DNA of 64,000 bases from Persicirhabdus sediminis (GTDB taxonomy: Bacteria; Verrucomicrobiota; Verrucomicrobiia; Verrucomicrobiales; Akkermansiaceae), in assembly GCF_016595495.1 (NCBI RefSeq), contig NZ_JAENIM010000016.1, positions 64,001 through 128,000 on the forward strand. The letters run 5' to 3'. The notes below the pieces were generated by a model. That model did not search any database and was not told the origin of the DNA. It saw only the letters and a list, made by a program, of their open reading frames with translations. Both the position numbers and the translations under genes were made by a program. Positions 55,677 to 64,000 of this stretch are shown in pieces. Position 1 is the stretch's first letter. Every line of letters starts with the position of its first letter.

Positions 55677-57443
55677 ATGAAAAAGCTGAATACCTTGCTG
55701 ACTTTGTGCATGTTAGCTGGATTATTGCTCACTCAAGTGAGCTGCAATAAAGACTGTGGCAACGTGCGTAAGAAGCTACGCGAGCTGGAAGATTCAATGG
55801 GCTTAGCTGACCTCAAGCTTGCGGCTGAGAAGCTGGGGCATGCTGGACAGGTTGCGCTGGCAGATGGTGATCTGGTAGTTCAGAATCCAGCCAGTGGTTT
55901 CACTTGGCAAGGCAAGGTTGAGCAGGAAGGGAAATACCAACTGTGGGTGACTTATTTTAGTGACCACGCAGAAGCTCATGCGCGACTCAAGTTTAACGGC
56001 GAGGAAAAATCCAAGCCAGTCCAGTATCTAGGCGCTGAGACATTCAAGAAGTTCTATCTCACCGATGGTACAGAAATCGAAGCAGACGAGTTAGAGGAGA
56101 ATCGCGATAAAATCGAAGCTTATTATTTCCGTGAGTACTGGGGTTCGTTTGATCTCACTGATGATGTGGAGTTAGAAATGCTCTATCAATTCCAGCCAGC
56201 TGGAAATGCGAGTTTGAAAATCCACGAGATTGAGCTGGTTCGTGAGCGCGATTTTGCTGCTGAGTTAGAGCCGCTGTTTTTTGCTGGCATTGATTTTTAT
56301 GACTACCAGACTAGCGAGGATGGTTTTGTGCGTAATTACTATAAACACGGCGCCGATCCGGCAACTACATCCTCTGTAGCCACTTGTGGCCAAGGGCTGA
56401 TGGCTTATAGCATCAACCATCACATTGGTAGAGATCCGCAAGCTGAAGCTAAGGCGCTACGTACACTTAGACTGTTTAATAATAAACATGAGACGATTCA
56501 TCCGCGCCGCCACCATACTGGCTGGAGGCATCATTTTATTAATATCCGCACGGGGGAAAGTAATTCTGAGTTTTCTACCATCGATACCTGTATCCTCGTG
56601 GCGGGTGCATTGATGGCGCGCAATACTTTTGATAGTGACGAGATCCGCGCTGAAGCTGATGAGCTCTGGAGTTCTATCGACTGGACCTCAGCGATTGCCG
56701 ATTTAGAAAATGAGAGTTTTCACATGACAGGCAAGAGCATCGATGGCGTGAAGGATGAGATCACCATTTTGTTCAGCGAGTACATTATGTTAGCTTGGTT
56801 CTGCCAGAAATACGAAGATCAGGTCGCTGAAAATCCGCGGCAGATCATGACGCCATTAGAAGACGTAACAAAGAGTGTCTTCATGGGCCGAGTTGTTCCT
56901 TCATGCATCTTTGGTGGCATGCTTCCATCATTCCATGTGCAGTTTCCATTTTACATGACGGACCTTTGTGGTGACGAGTTATTCTTCAGCTATCAAGCAG
57001 CGCAAGGGTGGGCTGATAGAATGTGGAGCACTCAGAAATATAAAAACCGCACGGCGTGGGGAGTGTCTCCTGGCTCAACGCCAAAGCGTGGTTATTCGGT
57101 GGATGCCTTTTATAATGATAACAAAGAGGATGTGGTCACACCGCGTATCATTGCTGGTTTTATCCCAACTAATCCAGTCGCAGTTGACGATCTGCGTATG
57201 ATCTTCGCTAACCACCAAAAACAGCAGGTGACTCGCTTTGGGCGTATTCTACCACGTTGGTCGCCAGCGACTCCAGGCTGGCAATCACGCCGCATTGCTG
57301 GTGTTGATTATTCATCATGGTTATATGGCATGGCGGCCTATCATCCAGAGGTGGGCTTGGATTTCTTCAAGGAGAAGATGCAGATGACCTTTGAGCATAC
57401 ACCGGGGCAGGTGCGCGCGGTTAGTGGTGAAGAGACAGACTAA
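55677..57443 (+). CDS. Secreted glycoamylase-like (GH144-type fold) protein
   Basis: 588 residues from MKKLNTLL; a longer frame starts at 55605 but would bury the signal peptide. The hydrophobic leader ends in VSC at Cys23, a weak lipobox (Gln at minus 3), so it may be a lipoprotein or simply secreted. Residues about 50-200 look like a beta-sandwich carbohydrate-binding or PA14-like domain. The C-terminal half is an alpha/alpha-barrel type region with LCGDELFFSYQAAQGWADRM, TAWGVSPGS, GYSVDAF and VTPRIIAGFIPTNP, the order seen in the bacterial glycoamylase/GH144 group that cleaves beta-1,2-glucans. The assignment is by pattern and the substrate is unproven. Confidence 0.55.
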   Translation: MKKLNTLLTLCMLAGLLLTQVSCNKDCGNVRKKLRELEDSMGLADLKLAAEKLGHAGQVALADGDLVVQNPASGFTWQGKVEQEGKYQLWVTYFSDHAEAHARLKFNGEEKSKPVQYLGAETFKKFYLTDGTEIEADELEENRDKIEAYYFREYWGSFDLTDDVELEMLYQFQPAGNASLKIHEIELVRERDFAAELEPLFFAGIDFYDYQTSEDGFVRNYYKHGADPATTSSVATCGQGLMAYSINHHIGRDPQAEAKALRTLRLFNNKHETIHPRRHHTGWRHHFINIRTGESNSEFSTIDTCILVAGALMARNTFDSDEIRAEADELWSSIDWTSAIADLENESFHMTGKSIDGVKDEITILFSEYIMLAWFCQKYEDQVAENPRQIMTPLEDVTKSVFMGRVVPSCIFGGMLPSFHVQFPFYMTDLCGDELFFSYQAAQGWADRMWSTQKYKNRTAWGVSPGSTPKRGYSVDAFYNDNKEDVVTPRIIAGFIPTNPVAVDDLRMIFANHQKQQVTRFGRILPRWSPATPGWQSRRIAGVDYSSWLYGMAAYHPEVGLDFFKEKMQMTFEHTPGQVRAVSGEETD

Positions 57444-57457
57444 TATTTCTAAATAAC

Positions 57458-57494
57458 AAAAAAGGCTCACCAGTGATGGTGAGCCTTTTTTTTT
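57458..57494. terminator. Bidirectional terminator
   Basis: AAAAAAGGCTCACCA and TGGTGAGCCTTTTTT flank a GTGA loop, with A and T runs on the two sides. It ends both the glycoamylase-like gene (plus) and the vWA gene (minus), which converge here. Confidence 0.95.
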
Positions 57495-57505
57495 AGTGTG
57501 TGTAT

Positions 57506-58582
57506 TTATTTTTTCACATCTTCTTTTTTTCCATCAGAGTTGATGAGAGCAAAGGTGCCGCCAGTCTCTTCTGCTAGGACCTTCATTGCTTCGTATGCCT
57601 TAGGCTCCATTAGGGCTATGGCATTGATCGTAATTTTCTTCCGGCGAGCTTGTTTTGCGTACTCTTCGGCGACTTCCATCGAGTCTTTGCCCGCGATGCC
57701 GTCGGTCATGAAAATAATGGTGTCTGGTTTGGGTTTCATATCAATGGCGACTTCTAGCGGAAGTTTCCAGACAGTGCCGTTAATGAGTTTTTGATCCCTA
57801 ACCAGGTTGATGCTGTTTTTGATGTTGGAATCTTTAACTGTTAGCCAATCTGCAGTCACTTTTTTGCCGTCGAAGTTCCAGCCGTGCCAACCGCCGCTAT
57901 TGGTATATTTGTAAGTTTTGCCGCCTTTGCTTTTAACTTCGGCGGTGCGATCACCTGTGCCACAATTGCCGATGACTTCGTCACCAGCGATCCATGTTGG
58001 GCCTGCAAAGAAGATCAATTGGTAATTAGTTCCCGGTGCTAGCTCGCTGATAGATCTGCATAGCTCGTCGCGCATGAGTTGTTCGCGTCGGCCTTTCATT
58101 GAGCCTGAGTAATCGATAATGTAGACGATATTGCCACCACTTACTTTTTGCCCAAAGAAGGTGGGTCCGCCACCGCCGCCAAAGCTGTCACCGCTGCCCC
58201 AGCCACTGCCAAAGTCATCGCCATCACCGTAGTCCTCTGAAAGTTCTACGTTAACTTTCTCTGGTACAGGGACGGCAATGTTCGATACCGTATTGGCTGC
58301 GATTACGCGTGCTTGACTAGATGATGGGGAGCTAGGTGTACGCTCAATTTGTCGATTAATTTGACGTTTTTTCATCGTCTCCTCTTGGGCTTCAGGGCTG
58401 CCCGTGTAGGATACGATTTGCGTATTATCTTTTTCTACGACTTGGACAAATAGCAGGGTGAGGATGACGGCTGCCAATACGATGGTAAGCAGCGCGATGA
58501 TTCCGCTGCTGATAGCTGAGTTGCGTTGTTGCTTGTGCAGAGCAGACAATGCTTCGGGTGATAAGGATGCGTGAATAGCCAT
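57506..58582 (-). CDS. Membrane-anchored von Willebrand factor A domain protein
   Basis: About 358 residues from MAIHASLS (58582); an ATG 54 bases upstream is less likely. One membrane helix (about 26-48), a linker with Ser/Pro, then an acidic and Gly-rich stretch (DYGDGDDFGSGWGSGDSF, about 122-139) lead to a vWA domain. Its metal-ion site begins with DYSGS near residue 155, and IIFMTDGIAG provides the later metal-site Asp. vWA domains bind other proteins via the bound metal. A role in surface assembly or signalling is possible; no partner gene adjoins. Convergent with the glycoamylase-like gene. Confidence 0.85.
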   Translation of the reverse strand: MAIHASLSPEALSALHKQQRNSAISSGIIALLTIVLAAVILTLLFVQVVEKDNTQIVSYTGSPEAQEETMKKRQINRQIERTPSSPSSSQARVIAANTVSNIAVPVPEKVNVELSEDYGDGDDFGSGWGSGDSFGGGGGPTFFGQKVSGGNIVYIIDYSGSMKGRREQLMRDELCRSISELAPGTNYQLIFFAGPTWIAGDEVIGNCGTGDRTAEVKSKGGKTYKYTNSGGWHGWNFDGKKVTADWLTVKDSNIKNSINLVRDQKLINGTVWKLPLEVAIDMKPKPDTIIFMTDGIAGKDSMEVAEEYAKQARRKKITINAIALMEPKAYEAMKVLAEETGGTFALINSDGKKEDVKK

Positions 58583-58636
58583 AATGGTTTGTGTTTCTGG
58601 TGAGAGTTTCCAATTATTGAAACGTATAAGTGGCAA

Positions 58637-59387
58637 ATTTCATAGGCGATTTAGGTTTTAATTGGTGAATTTCTTTTTTGCTCTTAAATATTATCTGTTT
58701 TGCAGAAATATTTCACATTTCCAATCATTTGTCTAAGAGGTGCCCCTTGTCTAGTGTCGCATTATGTTTGCTTTGGTTTCGCAACTTACAGATTTTTGGA
58801 AAACTGCTAACACGCGTCACTTGGGTTTAGTGTCGCTTTTTCTAGGCTATAGTGACCTATTTGTCGTATTTTGCAGGTTTCTCTATCTTTTGTCCGGACG
58901 ACGCTGACTTTTATTGTATTGTCAGGTGACGCGATTTCACTGCTTGGGGATGACACCTTTTTGGACGCTTTGCTCCATCCTCGAATGATGAATCTAAGCT
59001 GATTACTGGGCATTTAAATGGCTGATATAGGGCCGTTTTTTCCATCAATGAGATGGCCAAATAATACCAATCAGATATCCAGGGTGAGTGCAAATGGAGC
59101 CGTCGATTAAAAGGGGCTCAAGAAATCGCCATGAAAGATGGCTGCGGTGGAAAATACCGATTTATAAAATGAAACAGCCCGCTTGGCGTTAGTTCAATAG
59201 GAAACCCCCATAACCTAGTGAACTGTATTACCAATCGGGCTGCTTTGTATTGTTCCTTTCGGAATAGGCATACAGAATATGGGAATTTACCCTAATCTGC
59301 AAGTTCTTTATTTTTGCCCGCTAGGTGTAATACGGGATGCTTAATTCTATCAAAGGGTAGGGGTTATGGAGGGTTTTTGCAGTTAGT
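58637..59387. other. Gene-free stretch with short weak ORFs
   Basis: 751 bases without a convincing gene. Two minus-strand frames of 60-68 codons (58807-59093) lack coding character or homology that I can see. The striking element is the nested hairpin at 59175-59242. Confidence 0.6.
59175..59242. ncRNA. Candidate structured RNA: nested hairpin
   Basis: CAGCCCG/CGGGCTG plus TTGG/CCAA around one mismatch make a 12-position outer stem. An inner stem AGTTCA/TGAACT plus TAGG/CCTA follows, with a 12-base loop containing five Cs. The whole is one long hairpin of 68 bases in a gene-free region. On the minus strand a T-rich run follows, so it could be a distant terminator for tcdA; otherwise a small RNA or mobile-element end. 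Confidence 0.35.
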
Positions 59388-60188
59388 TTAAACGGGTTTA
59401 CTAAAATTTCCGATATTATTTAGGCACCTGGAAACCGCAAATAAACCAAATGTAGCTGTCATATGGGTAATGCTACCGAAGCCGCTAGCGCAGTTCAGGC
59501 GCATGCTTTCCTTATTTGGTTTTTGTTTGCTGATGCCGCCGTCACAGGTCGGGTAAACGGGTTGTTCGGTAGAATAGATGGCTTCAATATGGAATTTTTT
59601 TGCTCTGCCTTTGACGATTCCTTTAGGAAACCCGTACTGGCTGCGCAATTTTTTACGCACCTGGTTTAGCAGACTGTCACCGGAAGTCCGCGCCAGATCG
59701 CCGACGCGAATGGCGCTTGGGTCTCGGCGTCCGCCCGCGCCCCCACAGGTGATCACGGGGATGTTGGCTTTCACACACTCGGCGAGCAGGTGTGCCTTGG
59801 GGGGAATGACGTCAATGGCGTCAATCACGTAGTCGATGCCATCATGCAGCAGATTGCTGGAGTTTTTTTCAGAATAGAACCCTTCCACGCAGGTGACCTC
59901 GCACTTTGGATTAATAGCCAGAATGCGGTCGCGCATGGCGGTGGTTTTTTGTTTGCCTACTTCGCCATCCATCGCGTGCAGCTGGCGGTTGATGTTGGTG
60001 ACGCAGATCTCGTCGAGATCGATCATGGTAATGTGGCCAATGCCTGAGCGAGCTAGCGCTTCCACCACCCATGAGCCAACACCGCCGATACCGACAACCA
60101 GAACGTGTGCTTGGGAAAAGGATCTCAGCTCATCTTCTCCGTATAGTCGGCCAATGCCTCCGAATCTTTCTAGCCAGATTGGGTCCAT
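59388..60188 (-). CDS. tcdA: tRNA threonylcarbamoyladenosine dehydratase (TcdA/CsdL)
   Basis: ATP-dependent enzyme that cyclises t6A37 of tRNA to ct6A. An E1-like fold of 266 residues with the nucleotide loop VLVVGIGGVGSWVVEALARS (about 29-48), MIDLDEICVTNINRQLHA, and VIDAIDVIPPKAHL. A Cys in VITCGGAGGRRDP and a CASGFGS near the C-terminus are family features. The length and order of motifs are canonical. It lies 20 bases downstream of the Nudix gene and is probably cotranscribed with it. Confidence 0.93.
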   Translation of the reverse strand: MDPIWLERFGGIGRLYGEDELRSFSQAHVLVVGIGGVGSWVVEALARSGIGHITMIDLDEICVTNINRQLHAMDGEVGKQKTTAMRDRILAINPKCEVTCVEGFYSEKNSSNLLHDGIDYVIDAIDVIPPKAHLLAECVKANIPVITCGGAGGRRDPSAIRVGDLARTSGDSLLNQVRKKLRSQYGFPKGIVKGRAKKFHIEAIYSTEQPVYPTCDGGISKQKPNKESMRLNCASGFGSITHMTATFGLFAVSRCLNNIGNFSKPV

Positions 60189-60208
60189 ATTTTAGTGCTC
60201 TTTTTTAT

Positions 60209-60745
60209 TCAGATAATTTCTAGCTGCTTGGCTTGCCAGAGCGCCGCGTGGATTTTGAAATCAATCAATTTTCCAGCGCTTTGCTGGCTGCTCAGCCAGT
60301 TGTGCAGCTCGTCGAGAGCAATCACATGCACCACGATGTCCTCGCCGTCAACACCTCCGCCTGCGGAGATTTTTTCTAGCTGAGTGGCCACATACAGGTG
60401 GGTGAACTCAGATGTCATTCCCGCGGACGTTGGCGAGCTGATCAGGTGTTTTATTTTGCCAGCCACATAGCCAGTTTCTTCCTCTAGCTCACGCGCGGCG
60501 GATTGCTCCAGAGAATCATTGGCGTGCTCTGGGATGTCACCAGTCAGGCCAGCGGGAATCTCAATGACGCGCGCCTGCATAGGCACACGAAACTGCTCAA
60601 CCAATACGATTTCCTTAGCTGGCGTGATGGCTAGGATGCCAACCGCGCCTTTGGAATTTGGTCGGTCGCTGAATTCCCATGTGTCGCGTTTGTAGAGCCC
60701 GAGGTATTTGCCCTCGGCGATAGTTTCGTAATCAGCTGGCTGCAT
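60209..60745 (-). CDS. Nudix hydrolase, ADP-ribose pyrophosphatase type
   Basis: A 178-residue Nudix protein. The box reads SAARELEEETGYVAGKI, preceded by VIEIPAGLTGDIPEHAND; the metal-binding REL-x-EE-x-G core is intact. FRVPMQARVIEIPAG is the pattern of ADP-ribose/nucleoside-diphosphate-sugar pyrophosphatases. It hydrolyses ADP-ribose or related compounds to two phosphates; the exact substrate is not determinable. It is followed closely by tcdA. Confidence 0.88.
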   Translation of the reverse strand: MQPADYETIAEGKYLGLYKRDTWEFSDRPNSKGAVGILAITPAKEIVLVEQFRVPMQARVIEIPAGLTGDIPEHANDSLEQSAARELEEETGYVAGKIKHLISSPTSAGMTSEFTHLYVATQLEKISAGGGVDGEDIVVHVIALDELHNWLSSQQSAGKLIDFKIHAALWQAKQLEII

Positions 60746-60826
60746 GTCATCGAGATAGCAAATCTAGCTAGCGAATCAATCATTTTGCTCTCTGCTAGCT
60801 GATGGGGGAAGTCGGCTATCGTTAGG

Positions 60827-63800
60827 TCATGCTGGCAGCTGGTGATAGTTGATTTCCGGCGCATGTGCTCTAGCGATTTCGCAGATGTGCTGGTGGTGGG
60901 TGAAAATTAATACCTGAGTTTTTTTGCTCAGCTCAGCGAGCACTGGCAATAGCGCCTTGGTTCTATCATCATCAAAGGTGATCAATAAGTCATCTAGGAT
61001 GAGTGGAATTGGGGTGTGCTTGTCTAGGTGCAAGTCGATGGCAGCTAGCCTCAGCGCGAGGTAGAGTTGATCGGCGGTACCTTCTGATAGACCTGTGGTG
61101 TGAATTTCAGTTTGAGCCTCACCTTCTTGTCTAATGGCTACTAACTGTGGGTGGCCTTTTTCGTCTAGCTGGGCGGCCACCCCGCTGTAGCGATGACTCG
61201 TTAGGGCGCTAAAGTAGTGTGAGGTTTTTTCCATCATCGGCCCTTGTGACTCTTTGCGATAGGCCTCGACCTGATCTTTGAGGAAATGAATCGCGTATTG
61301 CAGACGGATGAATCGCTCACTATCTTTGACTAAAATGGCTAGGGCGTTAGCGGCATCTTGTTTGTGGCCAGCGGCAGCAGCGCTGGCTAGCTCCAGCTGG
61401 CTCTGTTGATGTTTCAGCTCGTCGAGATGTTTGAGCGCTGTGTCGCGGATTTCTTGCAGCGGTTGCGCTTCTTTAGTTAGTTTTTCTAGCTTGTCGGCCA
61501 GCTGGTCGCGTTCTACTCCGTCCAGTATTTCAATGAAAGCATCTAACTCTAGCCCCTTAGCTAGCTGAGTCAGGGTGTCGCGTTGCGAATTTAGTGACTC
61601 AGTTAGTTTCTTTTTATTCTCAATGGCAAGAATAGCGCGCTCCATGTCATCCAGTCCATTTGCCTGAGCTAGCTGGATTTGTTTTTCTAGCTGGCTTTTA
61701 AGATCTTTGATTTGCAGCTCGATCTGCGGCAGCTTCTTCTGCTCGGATTCAATGGCCGCAGTGATGGTGTTGGCTTTGGTGTGATCTTGTTGTGTGGTAG
61801 TCAACTGCTGTTTAAGCATGGCGACGCTGGTATTGACGTCCGCTTGGTCTGCGATTTGTAGTAATTCAGTAAGCTTTCTAGTCGCAGCTTCGAAGACCTT
61901 GATAGCTTCATCTTTGACTGTCAGTTCCTTGATGTTAGCCTGGTGGCGAATCATCTCCTGTTGGGCTGATTTACGTGATTGAATTAAGTCGATGACTTGG
62001 TCAGCGGTGATTGCGGAGCTGAAATTGTCGATCGTACACAGTGTTCCCCAGGCCGCTTGGCTTTCCGCTAAGGCTGATTCAGCTGCATCTAACTTTTCAT
62101 TGCTGAGCTGTCGTTTTAGCTTAGCTTCGGCAAGGGAGTCTTGTGTTGCTTCGACCTTTCCTTGAGCTTGCGTAGCCGCTTTGCATTCTGATTTCAGAGT
62201 AGTTAGCAGCGCTGGGAAATGGGTTTCTTTTAGCTGAAGAGTTGATTGCATAGCTGCGACTAGTTCATCGCTGCGACCACGGGTCTTTTCTAACGAGCGG
62301 TCGATTTTTTCTAGCGCGCTGATTGTTTCACAAAGTTCGAGCCACTGCGACCGCCAGTGGAGTAGATCGGCAGGGGATAATGTTTTAGCTGGAATGCTCG
62401 TGCAGCGAGATTGCCATTGTTGCGCCCATTCGTCTAACTCTAGCTGAGATTCTTGTTTGTAGTTTTGTGAATTTTGTTTCTTCAGTGTGAGCGTCTCTAT
62501 CTTAGCTAGATGGGTTTGCGCATTGGCGATGTTCTCAGCATTGCTGTGCAATGTGTCGGCAATTTTATCAGCTAGTGTGATTAGCTTGCCTAACTGAGAA
62601 AGCGCCTGTTTCTGTTGCTCTGCTTCAAGAGCATGATTGTCACTGAGTTGATCTAGTAGTTTGTCGCGCTCTTGCCGTGCTGATCTTAGGTCGGCGTGAC
62701 TGTATAGGGCTGCGTTGGCCTTTAGTTGTTCTAACTGCGCCTGCTCACCAGCCAGTTCTTCGTTATAGTCTTCAATCTTTTGTTGGTGAGCATCAATCTT
62801 TCCTCGCAGCTCGTTCTCTCGCTCTTGTTCTAGCTGGATGGCATTTTCGCTAGGTACAATCATGCTAGCAATCTCGACATCCTCAATATCTAGCTGGAGT
62901 TGTTTTTTAAGGATGTTTTTGCTGTGCCTGAGATCATGGGATTTGTCCTCTAGCTCAGCTTGCTGTGCGAGTTCGTGTTGGTGGCTATTGCAGCGACCTA
63001 TCAGCTCCTCCATCTCACTGGTGTCAGGGAATGAAGAAAAGTTTTTCAGTTCGCTTTCGTGACGGGCAATACGAGCTTCAGCATCGACCAATTCAGCATC
63101 AGCGCTTTGTCTTTGTTGCTCTTGTTTGTTCAGCGTATGTGCGAGCTGTTTGTACTGACTGTGCCGACTTTCCGAAATGGTTGTTAGCTCGTTGATCTGG
63201 TCTGCTGAGCTTAGATCGAGTTGATCGGCAAAAAGCTCTAAACTCGCTTGAGCTGATTCTATGTCTAACCTTAGGTGTTCGACGATTTCTATGTTAGCGC
63301 GATAGGTTTCCAAGCCACTGCCTAAGGATTCTATCTTGGCTTGTTGCTCGAGCACCTCACTTGCTTTGGGGATACTGCTTAACTCATTTTGCCGTGTAGC
63401 TATGTTCTGTTGGAGGATTTGCAATTGGCGAGCAAGGTCTCTGTAGCTGGCTAGTGTGCGGCGGAAGCGGTCGACGAAGTCCGAGCTAACTTCTGGTGCT
63501 TCATTCTCAACTAGATCACGGCTTAGTTGTATGAATTTATCATAACTTGGCAGCGCACTTGATAGGGAATTGAGTTTGACGATTTCTAATCGGTTAGCAT
63601 TGAATTCCTTGTCAGCTAGATCAAATGCCGCTTGAGCTGCCTTGATCTCTTTGATTAGCGAGTTCCATGCAGTTACTTTGGTTGCTGTGGATTTGGCTAA
63701 CTTTTCACCCTCTTTGTATGCTTTGAGTGCTGGTAGGATGGTTTTGTTTTTTGCCGCGGTGCCTTTAAATAGTAACTCAGCTTCCGATTCTAACTTTTGA

Positions 63801-64000
63801 ATAGCGCTGTCAATAGGTGTGCCGCCGAGGCTAGCTGAAAATAGCTGCGTGCCTAGGTCACCTTTTCCTGCAAGAAGAGCGTCAGCTCCGTTGCGCAATG
63901 ACTGGGTATCCAAGCCGAACATGCTGTCGAAAAACTCGCCATTAACGCTGCCTAGAAAAATGCCTAGTTCCTTATCATCAATGCTGTTGCCCTGATGATC
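60827..64000 (-). CDS. YhaN/SbcC-like AAA ATPase, 5' end cut by window edge
   Basis: The frame stays open from 60827 to the right edge. An ATG at 63922 is internal, because the residues before it (DDKELGIFLGSVNGEFFDSM) continue the family sequence, so the Walker A end lies outside. Over 1050 residues are visible: a segment FGLDTQSLRNGADALLAGKG typical of YhaN, then some 800 residues of coiled coil, then the ATPase C-lobe. This has the signature-like TGLSEGTADQLYLALRLAAI, Walker B PLILDDLLITFDD and the His-rich switch IFTHHQHI. Such proteins pair with an SbcD/YhaO-like nuclease and handle DNA ends. The partner would lie to the right of the window. Confidence 0.9.
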   Translation of the reverse strand, partial: DHQGNSIDDKELGIFLGSVNGEFFDSMFGLDTQSLRNGADALLAGKGDLGTQLFSASLGGTPIDSAIQKLESEAELLFKGTAAKNKTILPALKAYKEGEKLAKSTATKVTAWNSLIKEIKAAQAAFDLADKEFNANRLEIVKLNSLSSALPSYDKFIQLSRDLVENEAPEVSSDFVDRFRRTLASYRDLARQLQILQQNIATRQNELSSIPKASEVLEQQAKIESLGSGLETYRANIEIVEHLRLDIESAQASLELFADQLDLSSADQINELTTISESRHSQYKQLAHTLNKQEQQRQSADAELVDAEARIARHESELKNFSSFPDTSEMEELIGRCNSHQHELAQQAELEDKSHDLRHSKNILKKQLQLDIEDVEIASMIVPSENAIQLEQERENELRGKIDAHQQKIEDYNEELAGEQAQLEQLKANAALYSHADLRSARQERDKLLDQLSDNHALEAEQQKQALSQLGKLITLADKIADTLHSNAENIANAQTHLAKIETLTLKKQNSQNYKQESQLELDEWAQQWQSRCTSIPAKTLSPADLLHWRSQWLELCETISALEKIDRSLEKTRGRSDELVAAMQSTLQLKETHFPALLTTLKSECKAATQAQGKVEATQDSLAEAKLKRQLSNEKLDAAESALAESQAAWGTLCTIDNFSSAITADQVIDLIQSRKSAQQEMIRHQANIKELTVKDEAIKVFEAATRKLTELLQIADQADVNTSVAMLKQQLTTTQQDHTKANTITAAIESEQKKLPQIELQIKDLKSQLEKQIQLAQANGLDDMERAILAIENKKKLTESLNSQRDTLTQLAKGLELDAFIEILDGVERDQLADKLEKLTKEAQPLQEIRDTALKHLDELKHQQSQLELASAAAAGHKQDAANALAILVKDSERFIRLQYAIHFLKDQVEAYRKESQGPMMEKTSHYFSALTSHRYSGVAAQLDEKGHPQLVAIRQEGEAQTEIHTTGLSEGTADQLYLALRLAAIDLHLDKHTPIPLILDDLLITFDDDRTKALLPVLAELSKKTQVLIFTHHQHICEIARAHAPEINYHQLPA

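Noticed and set aside
58807..59093. Two minus-strand frames of 60-68 codons
   Set aside because: No coding character, no recognised domain, overlapping each other in different frames.
60631..60864. 77-codon minus-strand frame between the Nudix and YhaN-like genes
   Set aside because: It overlaps the ends of both supported genes in another frame and shows no recognisable protein features.

Overview
This window most likely comes from a marine-type verrucomicrobium, possibly close to Rubritalea or its relatives in Verrucomicrobiales. This is inferred from gene content and not from a marker gene, because there is no rRNA here. The clues are a C-terminal tail typical of verrucomicrobial secreted proteins (an NLLEYALGGDP-type motif followed by a W-rich beta module), a B12-dependent ribonucleotide reductase, a squalene/phytoene-synthase family gene, a prepilin-like secreted-protein cassette, and a TtpC-type TonB operon. 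The DNA is unusually rich in the word AGCTGG/CCAGCT, often as CTAGCTGG, in genes and spacers alike.

Layout. Positions 1-5020 (minus strand) hold a cassette of secreted or membrane-anchored proteins headed by a prepilin-like protein cut by the window edge, then a possible double-psi-barrel protein. uvrB follows divergently. From 7.5 to 14.3 kb (minus) come nrdJ, an hpnD/crtB-like gene, a signal peptidase I gene, a lipoprotein, and a decayed toxin-antitoxin pair. From 14.4 to 17.1 kb (plus) come a thermonuclease-like gene, hisF, rsfS and a pncC/CinA-C gene. A repeat-rich spacer (17.1-17.9 kb) carries three copies of a REP-like element plus minisatellite arrays.

From 20.1 to 36.2 kb lie two giant (about 2580 residue) paralogous secreted G8-domain proteins in tandem, with a relic of a third copy's C-terminus between them. 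These lie next to a small secreted protein and a GH29 alpha-L-fucosidase, so this stretch looks like an extracellular glycan-handling region. Housekeeping genes follow (ispD, tRNA-Arg(CCU), hemolysin III, hisC, mnmE), interrupted by an AT-rich gene beside the tRNA.

From 47.8 to 55.4 kb a TonB-dependent receptor with a Fur-box-like site is followed by a DUF3450, TtpC-like ExbB, ExbB, ExbD, TonB, TPR operon: an outer-membrane receptor and its energising machine. The window closes with a secreted glycoamylase-like protein and, on the minus strand, a vWA membrane protein, tcdA, a Nudix hydrolase and a YhaN/SbcC-like ATPase that runs off the right edge.
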